Source: Saprolegnia diclina VS20 (lineage: Eukaryota; Oomycota; Saprolegniomycetes; Saprolegniales; Saprolegniaceae). From it: a stretch of 21,087 bases of DNA. The stretch lies in assembly GCF_000281045.1 (NCBI RefSeq), contig NW_008246112.1, positions 284,366 through 305,452 of the forward strand. The letters are read 5' to 3'. The position numbers were made by a program, and so were the translations under genes. Under the pieces are notes generated by a model, which saw nothing but the letters and a program-made list of their open reading frames with translations, did no database searches and was not told the origin of the DNA. Shown here in pieces: positions 10,668-20,947 of this stretch; position 1 is the first letter of the stretch; each line of letters begins with the position of its first letter.

Positions 10668-11002
10668 GGCCGCCGAGCGAGAAAGGCCGTCTGAAACCGG
10701 AAACCCGCGGTGGCGCCAATTGTATGTACCACAAATAGTGGCAATCCGTAGCGTTTCACCCATGCAATTCCATGGCAAGAGCTCTACTAACGCGATATCA
10801 AACGTCCTATTTGCTCTCTTTTTGTTTTGTCTTGGCGTTTAGACGAGTCGCTAGCCCTCGTTCGCTATGTACAAGGCGAGACAACGTGTGCTCGCTGCCA
10901 GCGTGCGAGGTGGGGTATCCTCACTACAGGTGCAATTCACCATATCTATTTTTAGCCGGATTGTATCCGGTGATCCGGATACGGTGCCAGTTTTGGCTGG
11001 CG
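10668..11002. promoter_or_regulatory. Shared head-to-head promoter region, WD40 and DUF455 genes
   Basis: The 335-bp spacer lies between two divergent start codons. It has T-rich tracts around 10813-10832 and a CCGGATtGTATCCGG inverted repeat at 10959-10973, followed at once by a second GATCCGGAT palindrome (10972-10980). I see no recognised core element. If either gene has an upstream exon, the true spacer is shorter. Confidence 0.45.
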
Positions 11003-11964
11003 ATGGCGACCGAGACAGGCGTGGACGACGCGACGTCGACGTACGCGGACCTCTCGACCCGAAGCCTCTTCTCGTGCGGCCTCGAGGTGCTGCGCACGAG
11101 CTGCGCCGAGGCCAAGGCGGCCAAGACCCGGGCCTTTGCCGCTGCGTGGAAGGCGGGCACGATCTCGGCCACGTCGCTGCCCGACGACGACCTCGCTGCT
11201 GTGCCCGAGTCGCCGGCGCGCCCCGACTATGTGAGAATCGCATCCAAGAACGACAAGATGAAGCAGGGTAACCGCAAGGCCTTTGCCCACAGGTACCCAT
11301 ATCCATATATCGATATATATGGCTCTGACGTGGACGTGTGTAGCGTGGCCCACGCTGAAAGCTACGCGATCGATCTCATGTGGGACATGGTCTGTCGCTT
11401 CGGACCGTCCAACGACATGCCCAAGGCGTTCTTTGACGACTTTGTGCGCATCGCCGACGAAGAGGCGCAGCACTACCGCAGCTGGGCCGGTCGTCTCAAG
11501 GATTTCGACTCGTTCTACGGCGACCTGCCCGGCCACGACGGGCTCTGGGACAGCGCGCGCGAGACGTCGTCCGACATGCTCTCGCGGCTTGCGCTTGTGC
11601 ACCTTGTGCACGAGGCGCGGGGCTTGGACACGTACCCGATGGCCGTCGCGCGCTTCACCAAGAGCAACGACTTGACGACGCTGACGTTCATGGAGAAAAA
11701 CCATAAAGAGGAAGTCACGCACGGTACAAAATTGTCCTTCTGTCTCGAGTTGAAAGGACAATATTGTTGTGTGTAGTCGCGGCGGGGCTGCGCTGGTTCC
11801 AGTACCTCTGTGAGAAGCAAGGTGGATTGGACCCGATCCCGACCTTCCACGGCCTTGTCCGCGCCCACTACGTCGGTGTGCTCAAGCCTCCGTTCAACAC
11901 GGCGGCGCGCGACCGTGCGCTCATGACCGAGGCATGGTACATGCCGCTGACCGAGCCGGCGTAA
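11003..11964 (+). CDS. DUF455 family ferritin-like protein
   Basis: Three exons, 11003-11292, 11344-11723 and 11777-11964, give 858 nt and 285 aa. Introns are 51 and 53 nt, both ending in TAG. DUF455 proteins are all-helical and belong to the ferritin-like superfamily, whose members hold two metal ions with Glu and His. Expected features are present: HAE at 100-102, the EXXH motif E137-E-A-Q-H140 region (E137, H140), the family hallmarks GDLPGHDGLW (156-165) and HEARGLD (186-192), and a second EXXH at E220-V-T-H223, split by intron 2. The paired EXXH motifs suggest a di-metal site, though substrate and reaction are unknown. No targeting signal is obvious. The start was chosen because MATETGVDD begins sequence with family-like composition; the frame stays open upstream to 10772. 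It runs divergently from the WD40 gene and ends 46 bp from the coiled-coil gene. Confidence 0.93.
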
Positions 11965-12010
11965 ACATGGCACTGCCTTGAAAGTCGACAGAATAGAGTT
12001 GCAGCTTATT

Positions 12011-14181
12011 CTAGAGCTTTCGAAGGGTCAAGCACGCTTGAGCCCGCTCGTCGATGTCATAGCTGATTGTGAGGCGGGCGCGGGGCGGCAACGCGAGGAA
12101 CTCGCAGACCGAGACGCCTGCGACGTTGCCAGCCGAGTGCCGTAGCCGCCGGCCGTCGTTTTTGGAGCTATCGATTTGATTCAAAAACGAGCGAGCCTTA
12201 AGTAATACCTGGGTACGACGAGCGCCGGCTCCCCGTTGACGACGATGTGAATCGTCGGGTTGTAGTCGGTGAAGAAGCCAGCTTGAAGCATATAGAGGCC
12301 GGGTAGCTCGAGCGTGATGGCGTCGGCGCCTTTTTCCCATACGAAAATGTCGGGGCTCGTGTTGACAATCTGTATATTCCACTGGATGGTCTGGACCTCG
12401 CTGGGTCGACCGTGCTTCCAGATCTAGCGTTGAAAAAGCATGAGGCGTGAGCTGGGTTGGAACCGAGTACCCAGCGTCCAAGACAAAGCTCGCCGCGCAT
12501 TTGCCGGCGAAGGCCGCTGAGATCGTCCCCAAGCGCCTTCACGTCGCCTTCGTCGGCCTTGGACCGCAGCGTTTCTTGGAGCGAAGCGAGGGCGTCGTTG
12601 ACGTCGGCGATGTTGCACTTGGTGTCGAGAAGCGTACACGTGTCCTTGATGCCCATCTAGTAAGATCCATATCGTCCATATTCTAGTGCAAGGAGGCGCC
12701 ACCTTGGTCACGAGCTGCGTGTGGAGATCGTCGACACTGAGCTTCCACCCGTCCATGAGCCGCACTTGGTGTTGCTATGCGGATAATCGTCCACATCGAC
12801 TCCAGAACGCGTTTCCCTACCAGCGTCTGTATCGACTCGGCAATGTGTTCGTGGAGCTCTTTGGCGCGCGTCTCGACTTTTGTCCGGAGACTCTCGAGTT
12901 CGTCGCGCATCTCGCCTTGCATGTCGTTGGTTTGCTTGGTCGTTGCGTGGAGCAGCTCCGTGCACACCTCCCGCAGTTCGTCATGGCTCACCTTGGCTGC
13001 TAGCCATGCCTGGACGTCGTCTAGCCAATGGTCGATGCGAGATCTGGTGCTACATGTAAGTACCTTGGTTGACTTTGCGCGCAAAAATCTTGACCACATC
13101 CGATTTGGCACATTTTTTCTCTAGAATCTGGCCAAATTCAACTTTGAGCTGGCTGACCGTGCGCTGAAGCGTCTCGTCGAGCTCATGCAGACGCGTGTCG
13201 AGCGCTTCCTTCTCCAGTACCGTCTACCATTCGGTCCGCATGACAACATACAGTAGCGGTCTAACCTCGTGGCGCACGTCGTGGAGCTCGGAGCGGTCGA
13301 CCTTGCCTGCAAGCACGAGCTTGACGTCGGACGCCATCGCGCGTTGTCGCTACAAGACGAATGGTATCTCGAGTGTCGACGAGACTCGTATGGATACCAA
13401 GTGGGTCTGGCACTCGGCAATCACTTTAGTTAGTGCATCGTCGCGCTGGGTCTTTTGCCGATGAAACTCTCTCTGTACTTCGGTCTGCCACGCGGCTTGG
13501 GCGTGCACGAGCTCCGGAAGACGCTTTGCAAGTGCGTGCACTTCCGGTTCGATCGTCGCTTTGAACGCAAAGAGCTCGTGGAGCTGCGACTTGCGCACAT
13601 GGTCTTTGGACTCGGTTTGTTGCTGGTGCGCCACGAGCTTTCCAAGTCGCTGCTCGGCTTCGGCGATTGCTGCTGACGCCGACGCCTTGGCCGCACGCGC
13701 CACCTACGACTGACATTGCATCCCACAGCGTTTGAATTGCACCTACGCTGGTAGACGCTGCGTCGAGGTCGGCTCTCGTGACGAATGAGTCGTGTGCCCG
13801 GTCCATGAGTAGTTTGGTGGTCAATGCGTTCGCCTCCTGAAGCGGGCCCACCGCATGGTCCATGCGGCGCTTCATTTGGTCGACCGCCGCCGCGACGCGC
13901 GTCTCGAGGTCGCTGGACGTCACGGCGCGCTTGAGGCACTTGCGCACGTCGTTTTGAAGCTGCGCAAAGTCGTGCTGGGAAATGGCACTCGCTATCGGCG
14001 GCGTGTGGGCATCGACGAGGCGGTCCAGGCGCGCGTCCAGCGTCTCGAGCAAGACAGCGTGGCTGGAGAGGATGCGGGCGACGGTCTCAAACGTGCTCTT
14101 GACGACCGCTTGGATGTTGCGCCACTCCGAGTCACTCGCCAGAAGCGCCTCAAGGCCCGTCACGGCCGCGGTCGAGGCCAT
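12011..14181 (-). CDS. Coiled-coil protein with C-terminal C1q/TNF-like jelly-roll domain
   Basis: Nine exons, 14181-13747, 13703-13398, 13349-13266, 13223-13064, 13020-12821, 12774-12703, 12656-12471, 12423-12209 and 12167-12011, give 1815 nt and 604 aa with all phases matching. Introns are 41-48 nt and all end in TAG. Residues to about 470 are rich in Glu, Lys, Leu, Gln and Ala with heptad-like spacing, as expected for long coiled coils. The last 130 residues look like a C1q/TNF-type beta jelly roll: GRWIWKHGRPS, then LELPGLYMLQAGFFTDYNP, IHIVVNGEPAL, GNVAGVSVCEFLALPPRARL and the closing strand QACLTLRKL. No signal peptide or membrane segment is seen, so it is probably intracellular. Coiled coils would allow trimers, as in C1q relatives. 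A Met at 14286 in the same frame is an alternative start, but the extra 35 residues look like leader sequence. Function is unknown; a scaffold or cytoskeletal role is a guess. Confidence 0.84.
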
Positions 14182-14855
14182 GGGTTTTGGATCCGAGTTG
14201 CCTGCGATTGGCTCGCTGTCCAATTGCCTTAGAGAGTAAACATTTCGAATTTTGCGATCTTCAAGCTGCCTTTCGAACAAATTCAAATACGAGTTTGCCG
14301 TTGGGCTTGAAAGGTAGCTACCGTTGTCACTTGCGCAAGTGTCGAGACCACCTCAACATAATGTCACGCCGTGCCGTGGCGCGATCGAGCTGGGTATACG
14401 CGATCCACCAGTGCGAGTGCACCACGTGGGCACAGCCAGGACTGACATCCCATGTGTGTCCACGCTGTGTGCTCAGTAAACCGCAGTAGTGTTGTCGTGG
14501 CAGTGAGTCCGCAACGCAGGTCCTTGTAGGTCGGTTTGGTCGTGCTTGACTCCGTGGCTTCACCTCGAGAGCATCCGTGTGCTGCTGATATCCGTGCCGT
14601 TGGCAGCGGTCGAATCGAGTCCTAGTACTACCTGACTACGGTGGCACACTATGCAGCAACGGCGACAGGACAGTATGTAGATTCATGCGCAGGACGGACC
14701 AAGTCCTCCACCTCACGTGGTTGCAGCCAGATTCGCATGTCCCATCCGTCTGTCCGCACTGCAGTAGCCAATCAGGTGCCGGGCCACGTTGCAATTCGCT
14801 TCAAAAGTACGCCTGCTGGCGCGACCGCGCGTTTTATTCGACCATTTGCGCAACG
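14182..14855. promoter_or_regulatory. Head-to-head intergenic region, coiled-coil and NRAMP genes
   Basis: This 674-bp spacer separates two divergent start codons and should contain both promoters. The part next to the coiled-coil gene (about 14220-14290) is noticeably AT-rich. Open frames exist but show no domain. I see no clear repeat or known regulatory motif. Confidence 0.45.
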
Positions 14856-16205
14856 ATGATCACAACGCCCAAGGCGTCGGCGTACCATGCGCACGAGACG
14901 AGCGAGGCGTCGGCGGTCGCGATCCAGATCGAGGCCAAAGAAGGCTCCATCACGCACGCGTCGCCCGAGACGTCGGCTGTTGGGCGCTTCTTCCGGCGGC
15001 TCCTGCCGGCGCTGAGCTCGGCGTTTGTCGCGTCCGTCGCGTACGTGGACCCGGGCAACTTTGCCACCAACATTCAGAGCGGGTCCAACTACGGCTTTAC
15101 GCTGCTCTGGGTCATCCTCGTCGCTAACGTCATGGCGATGCTCTTCCAGACGCTCTCGGCCAAGCTCGGGCTCGCGACCGGCAAGAACCTGCCGGAAATC
15201 ATCCGCGAGCAGTGCCCGACTTGGTTTGTGCTACTCATGTGGCTCATTGCCGAGATCGCGGCGATCGCGACCGACGTGGCCGAATTCATCGGGTCCGCCA
15301 TCGCGTTTGAGCTCCTCTTTGGCATTTCGCTGGTGTGGGGCGCGCTCATCACGTGCTTTACGACCATGCTACTGCTGCTCGTGCACCAGCACCAGACGCG
15401 CGTCTTTGAGGCCGTCATCTTCTCGCTTGTCTCGGTGATTGTCGTCTCGTACATTGTCGAGACTGCGCTGCAGTCGATCGACTGGGGCGACGTCGCGTAC
15501 CACACGTTTGTACCTGCGTTCGACGGCAAGGACAGCGTGTTGCTCGCCGTCGGGATCGTCGGTGCGACCGTCATGCCCCACGTTATCTACCTCCACTCGT
15601 CGCTCACGCAAGGTCGCTTCAGCGTCAGCGAGACGGGCGACGTCATCTTGCCGCCGCTCGCGTTTGAGATCACCGGCATCATCATCGCACTCGGGATCGC
15701 GGGCTTTGTCAACATGTCGATGCTCATCATGGCGGCAGCGACCTTCCACGCCAACGGCCAAAACGATATCACAACGATCGAGACGGCGTATGTGACGCTC
15801 GAGCCGCTCCTCGGCAAGGCCGCGAGCACCGTCTTTGCGATCGGCCTTCTCGCGTCCGGCATTTCGTCGTCGGCTGTCGGAACGCTCGCCGGCCAAGTCA
15901 TCATGGCAGGGTTCCTCCGTCGCCAAGTATCGATGTGGATCCGCCGGCTCGTGACGATCGTGCCGTCGCTCATTATTGTGTTTGCGGGCGTCGACCCGAC
16001 CGAAGCGCTGGTCGTGAGCCAGGTCGTGCTCAGCTTTTGCATTCCGTTTGCACTCGTGCCACTGGCCTACTTTACGAGCAAGACGGCCATTATGGGCGCG
16101 TGGGCCAACTCGTACTTGATTTCGGCCATCACGGCCGTGCTCTGCCTTCTCATCGTCGGCCTCAACGTCTTTTTGATCGTTGGCGCCTTTACCGCTGAAT
16201 CCTAA
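14856..16205 (+). CDS. NRAMP family divalent metal transporter, bacterial MntH-like
   Basis: This is a single uninterrupted exon of 450 codons (449 aa), the normal size for the family. NRAMP proteins carry Mn2+, Fe2+ and similar ions across membranes together with protons. After about 48 soluble residues come roughly eleven hydrophobic segments. The helix 1 metal motif is intact as DPGN (D65, N68), and helix 6 carries GATVMPHVIYLHSSLTQ (A237, M240, H242). LSAKLGLATGKNLPE (100-114), TDVAEFIGSAI (139-149), VGTLAGQV and DPTEALVVSQVVLSF also match. The wording is closer to bacterial MntH as I remember it than to animal, yeast or plant NRAMPs. The lack of introns contrasts with every well-supported neighbour. 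Both hint at gene transfer but do not prove it. The Met at 14856 was preferred to upstream in-frame Mets because the upstream residues resemble nothing in the family. Confidence 0.97.
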   Translation: MITTPKASAYHAHETSEASAVAIQIEAKEGSITHASPETSAVGRFFRRLLPALSSAFVASVAYVDPGNFATNIQSGSNYGFTLLWVILVANVMAMLFQTLSAKLGLATGKNLPEIIREQCPTWFVLLMWLIAEIAAIATDVAEFIGSAIAFELLFGISLVWGALITCFTTMLLLLVHQHQTRVFEAVIFSLVSVIVVSYIVETALQSIDWGDVAYHTFVPAFDGKDSVLLAVGIVGATVMPHVIYLHSSLTQGRFSVSETGDVILPPLAFEITGIIIALGIAGFVNMSMLIMAAATFHANGQNDITTIETAYVTLEPLLGKAASTVFAIGLLASGISSSAVGTLAGQVIMAGFLRRQVSMWIRRLVTIVPSLIIVFAGVDPTEALVVSQVVLSFCIPFALVPLAYFTSKTAIMGAWANSYLISAITAVLCLLIVGLNVFLIVGAFTAES

Positions 16206-16211
16206 GCGCTC

Positions 16212-16217
16212 AATAAA
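16212..16217 (+). terminator. AATAAA polyadenylation signal after the NRAMP gene
   Basis: A perfect AATAAA hexamer lies seven bases after the NRAMP stop codon. Its closeness to the stop is unusual, but the 3' regions in this window are very short, so it may be used. Confidence 0.4.
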
Positions 16218-17274
16218 GGACGTCAAGTCGCTGGACACCTCGAGAGACGGCAAGCATGATGAAGCTTTGGATACACGCCTCTAAGCAGGCACACAACTTT
16301 TGTCGCAAAAGCACAGGACGCCGAACGCAGTTGGCTGTGCGCACTGTTGCAAGCATGCGGAGGTGACCGTTTGAGCGATTGGCCGTCGACGAGCTTTCTT
16401 TTGCGGCGCCATCTAGGTATATGTACGACGACAGCGTTGCGCGATCGATGGTCATGCGCTAAAATGGTGGAGCTTGCGGAACCGTCTGCCTCTGCGAGCT
16501 CTCAAGTGGCCGCCCTTTCCCAGCGTCCGCTATGTTCTCGCAATGCGCGTCTCGAAAGACATGGTCATGCGTGAATACCAGCTCAATACGGTTGAAAATA
16601 CTGGCGCCTGACGCCAACCCTAGCGCAATCACTGCCGCAACATAAATCGAGTTGAATGGTCGCCGAGCCTTGGCTTCGCGTCCCAGAGGCTTCAATGAGA
16701 AGCTGTCTTATTGCTTGGGTCCAACGTTATTTGGTTCTCGGAGAACACACTCTTCGACCGACCTCCATTTTGGGGCCAAGCGGTAGGCATTTGGAACATG
16801 CTTACCGGTACCAGATCGTCGATCTCGTTCATATTTTGTCGTTGTCATCACATATACTTCGAAGAATGCTCCGTGTCAACAGCCATGGAGACACTGAGCG
16901 ACGCAACGTGCAGCTGTAGCTCATATTTCGAGCCGGCCGTTGCATTTTCAGCTTCGCCGCCGATCGCGCGCCGGCGATGTGTGGCACCACATATGTCATG
17001 TTGTTAGCATCGCGTCTAGAGTGCACTAGCGTTGTAGACACTTTAAGTTTGGTTGCATGTGGACGCATACAAGAAAAAATCAATGGCGGTTTGCTCGTTA
17101 CGAGTACTTGTACTTGTTTTGGGGCCTGCAGCAGCTACTAGCGCCGACCCATCTTCCTTTTCCGACGTCAGTAGAAAGGACGAGACGTGGCTGCTCAGGC
17201 GCTATTGTGCTCGTCGTGACGCGTCGCCGTAGCCGTCGCAAGCATGCTGACGTGACCTTTTGCGCGCTGTCCGT
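16218..17274. other. Intergenic, no recognisable gene
   Basis: About 1.06 kb contains only short open frames on both strands, without domains or codon use like the confident exons. No repeat or RNA gene was seen. Confidence 0.5.
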
Positions 17275-18084
17275 CTACAACGAGGGCTTGTTCGTGGTGC
17301 CATCGAGATACATCCATGCCTGACTACCTCGTTGCGCGGTCGTTTGCGTCACGAGCACGAGGAGCTCTGTCATGATGGCATCGTACGCTGCAACGTCTGC
17401 GCCAAACACGGCTGTAAAGTGCGCTTCGATATGGTCGCGGCCGTGGTTGAGCACGGGCGCTGGCTTGGTCGAGAGCAAATCCAGAAAGTTTGCCCAGCGC
17501 GCTGCAAAGGCGTCGTCCGTCATCACTACATTTATGGCGGCACGGACGTAGGCTCGCCACGCCTCGAGAATGCGGTCCTCTTCGTCGATCGAGATGACGT
17601 CGCGGGCCTCGCTCGTCAGAACGGATAGCACCAAACTCTGCGGAAACGTCGCTACAGAGCGCTGTTTGGACGTCGTTGCACTTGGTGCGACGGCGACAAC
17701 CACCGCGTCCTGGGAAAAGAACGACGAACTCGGAATCGATGTCGCCTCGACCTGTCGACGCGCGGCCTCCTACACATACGACTAAGGACATTGTTCTTCT
17801 TGGAAAGGGAGGGACGTGGCCTGTACAGGAGTGAATTCGACGTCGTGCAGGAGGTAGGACGGTACGTTTCGGGCGTTGATGTCGAAGCAGTGGGGGCCGT
17901 TCAAGCTGGAGCAAACCGTGATCGCGCGCGTCGCCGTCGAAGCGACATCGATCGTTGCGGGAAGCACTGCCGCTCCAAGGGTCGATCCTGCAGTGAGGAC
18001 CAGTGTTGCCACGTACATCATGTTGATCGGTTGAGCAATGAACGCGCCAAACGGTTTCAAAATGCGTCGTTTTCGAATGGTCAT
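17275..18084 (-). CDS. Hypothetical protein with N-terminal membrane segment
   Basis: The model has two exons, 18084-17827 and 17769-17275, joined across a 57-nt intron with GTACAG donor and TAG acceptor, giving 753 nt and 250 aa. I do not recognise the family. The N-terminus MTIRKRRILKPFG is basic and is followed by a hydrophobic stretch at about 22-41 (MMYVATLVLTAGSTLGAAVL), so the protein is probably a type II signal-anchor protein or is secreted. Two cysteines bracket SSLNGPH soon after. The second exon (EAWRAYVRAAINVVMTDD, ANFLDLLSTKPAP, DHIEAHFTAVFGADVAAYD) reads as amphipathic helices, and its codon use resembles the confident genes. The intron and start are less certain than elsewhere because no homologue guided me. 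It ends tail to tail with the NRAMP gene. Confidence 0.5.
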
Positions 18085-20947
18085 CGCAAGCTGCGCGCAA
18101 CAGCACTCGATCAATTCAGCCAACAAGTACGTAGTTTGGCTATACGGTACATTAGCTCCGCCGAGATACCAAGGCGGTCCTGTCAAAGACGATCTCAACA
18201 ACGTATTAGTACCAGGTACGTACATCACGTGCAATGACGTCGATGCCCCTCGGCTTGTGTTCCCATAGCAACTCTGTGACTCCGTTCTTGGCAGCTGTGC
18301 TTGGCCTGTGGACGCATATCAGGTGAGACAACCATAGATCGGTTCCACACTATTTACACTAAATGTGTGTCTTCAACTTGAACTAGTGCGTACTTGGCGC
18401 CAAATACCAAATCATCGCCGATTCACGCAAGAAACACTCGACAATCAATTGTCGCTCTACTGAGTAACACCGACGCTTCACGCACGGCCTTGGTACTACG
18501 TAGTTGTAGAAATGTAGACAACACGAATTGTCCTCGCGATGCGTCCAGTTCCGCCAACCCGTTCAACACGACAGCCCTGGGCAGTGGCGCTGAGCAATTT
18601 TGAGCTGGCGAATTCGAGTGATGCGTTCTTCCCATCCTCGAATGGACATAGGAGCGCTGCGTTTCGAAAACAAGCCGAATTTGCCGGCGCTCGCATCTTC
18701 AAGTGCATTTCTAACCCCACGCCGCTCGTGCTGGTGCTTGTGCACACGTGAGCATCTCGCGAACACAGATCCAGTCTCGCACGCATGTTTCGTAGCACCC
18801 CGATCACACCTACGCACGCTGCGTCGGGCCGATTGATAGCCGCCACTGGACATTTCTGCGCTCGTTCTAACGTTAGCATCACCAAGTCCAGCTTTGTCAA
18901 CAACACGTAGTCGAGCACGCGGACATGTCGTCGTCCGACGTCGACACGCTCGATCGGGTGATTAACGCTGTCCCTTTACTAGTACTAGCGAGCATTCATG
19001 GCGGCGCGCACATGTGTCGACGGCCATCTCGTTGTTTGTCATTCGAAAGTCGTGCCGGCACCGCCGGCCAACTCGAGGACAGCATTATGTAGCTTCCGCT
19101 GCGCTTCAAGCCGACATCAAAGACCTGCGGGACATGCAGCACCATAATCTTAAAGATCACGTCGGTAGAGATTGGCTTGGCGAGCTTGCGCTCGACATTG
19201 CCTTTGAAACTAGCATGAACCGCTACAGTACAACGAAGGAGCGAATAGCGATCAGCGTGCAAGAGACGCCTCGTTGGTCATCGAAGCGTGTCGAAGGCCT
19301 GGGGGTTGAAGTGCATCATCATTCGTGCACACGCCCTGGCCTCGGCAATGACCCGTGGGCAAACTGCGTCAAGCTGTGTAATCACACTTGAAGTACAGCG
19401 CGGGAAAAAGACACATCAGCATCTATTAGGCGAGCATCGATCAATCGACCGTGGCACTTGGGCATCATCGACACGCTTTCGGAGACGCTGGGTTAGTCGC
19501 TCTGCTGCACCGCGTGGTTGCACCCGGTGTCCGTACCGCCGGCTGTCCATACTTGAATTGTGAGAAGACGAAGGTACAGGAACGGGGCACGAACCAAGGG
19601 TAATTTGTTTTGTACGTGAGTAACGCGGCAGCGGAAAGTGATTACCGATTACCATAGTATATCTGTAGCATACCTTGAAGATTCACCAGCATTCGCGTCG
19701 CCACTCGGTCGCTTCCTGCTATACGACCCGAGTCGGCGGCTGCACATTATCCGTCGAGCGCTTCGGATGTCGAGAGCAGCCCAGTGCTGCAGATGATTCG
19801 TGGACGTTCTGTGGTCGTTCTCCAATCTCCTCGGCTTGTCGACGCTGCCACGTACAGGTGGACCAATGTGCCGTACAGGTGGACAGATGTGCCGTAAAAT
19901 CGTAGAAAAGACACACAACACCTCGTCATGTCCCACCATTGGGGCAACCCACGCGTGAGAAAAAGGTGTGAAAAATACGTGAAATACCCGAAAAGACGCG
20001 CAATTCAAAGCACCGCATTGCGAAGGACGAGCTGGGATCGTCCGCAATCACCGGCATCATTGGGCCACCTCGGTACAAAAGCAGCGATTATCAGATACAC
20101 ATACAACACCCACGCGGCAAGATGCTCGCTGGCGACGAGGAATTTGCGTGCAGGACGCTGAAGTACATGCAACGCCGAGGGAGAGGCGGTAGAGTGCACG
20201 AGGACTCGGGAGTCTTCCAGCGCGACGACGTAAGGTATGCTTCGTTGTTCCGAGGGAGCTCCTCTCAGTCCAACGCACCCCATTTGCGCAAACTCAGATC
20301 TTTGTCTCCCACTCGTCGGATCAGAAAAACGACGTCCACCGATGGCGGCACGACCAACCGGCACGGTAGTATCATCCCACCACGACCGAGAGTGGCCACA
20401 GGTATTGCTTCAGCTTATCGTATCGTGTGCTGTGCTCTCTGGTCGTCGCGAGAGCTCATGGCGAACAGAACCGTCGTCTTGCGAATGGTGTTGACGTGCT
20501 ATAGACAGGCCTCCACGTTGGGCTCGCGCGACAGGGTGCCATAATCTCGATCTCTCCCACAAATGTGCACCGATGCCACCATGCGGACGTCTCGGATGCT
20601 CCTGTGGCCTTTCTTCGAAATGTTGACGCTGCCATGGCATCGTCACGCCTTGACCTGTAACCGCAAGCTCTAAAAGCACACCGAAAACCTCCAGCAGTAC
20701 ATACAAAGCACCTCCATTCAAGGGCAGAAGCTTCGTTCATCGATCCTTCTGCGCTCTTGAGCATTGGGCGATGGCTGGCATTGAAAACGAAATCGTCTTC
20801 TTTGCGTGTGGAATCCAGATGGCCTGTCGCAGGGAGCTTTGTTGAAGTCGCAGCTGGTGTAACGTCGCACGCGCCGTGGCCACGAGTGGCAGCGACCTTT
20901 GTGAGGAGGTGATTCATTCATTTTTGCTTTTGCTCGGCAGTCGGAAG
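18085..20947. other. Gene-poor stretch of about 2.9 kb
   Basis: No frame on either strand gives a recognisable protein, and composition drifts to a mixed pattern unlike the core exons. The longest frames (minus 18496-18918, plus 19014-19391, plus 20122-20544, minus 20456-20917) have no motif I can name. The only structure seen is the 21-bp tandem duplication listed separately. The right end should contain the promoter of the gene that starts at 20948. Confidence 0.5.
19852..19893. repeat. Tandem duplication of a 21-bp unit
   Basis: GTACAGGTGGACCAATGTGCC is followed at once by GTACAGGTGGACAGATGTGCC; the two units differ at two adjacent positions. A third partial start (GTA) follows. It looks like a simple local duplication. 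Confidence 0.9.

Noticed and set aside
10952-11761. Minus-strand frame of 269 codons across the DUF455 gene
   Set aside because: It is an antisense shadow; the plus strand encodes a complete conserved family there.
14182-14286. Longer N-terminus for the coiled-coil protein starting at 14286
   Set aside because: The added stretch is AT-rich and unlike the following coding sequence, so it was treated as leader. It cannot be excluded.
14685-14855. Upstream in-frame extension of the NRAMP protein
   Set aside because: The extra 57 residues have no similarity to NRAMP N-termini and differ in composition; the Met at 14856 gives a normal-length protein.
15369-16253. Minus-strand frame of 294 codons within the NRAMP gene
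   Set aside because: It is rich in Arg, His and Asp, as expected from the reverse strand of membrane-protein codons, and shows no domain.
18496-20917. Several 90-150 codon frames on both strands
   Set aside because: They overlap one another on opposite strands, lack motifs, and do not show the GC-rich third positions of the confident exons.
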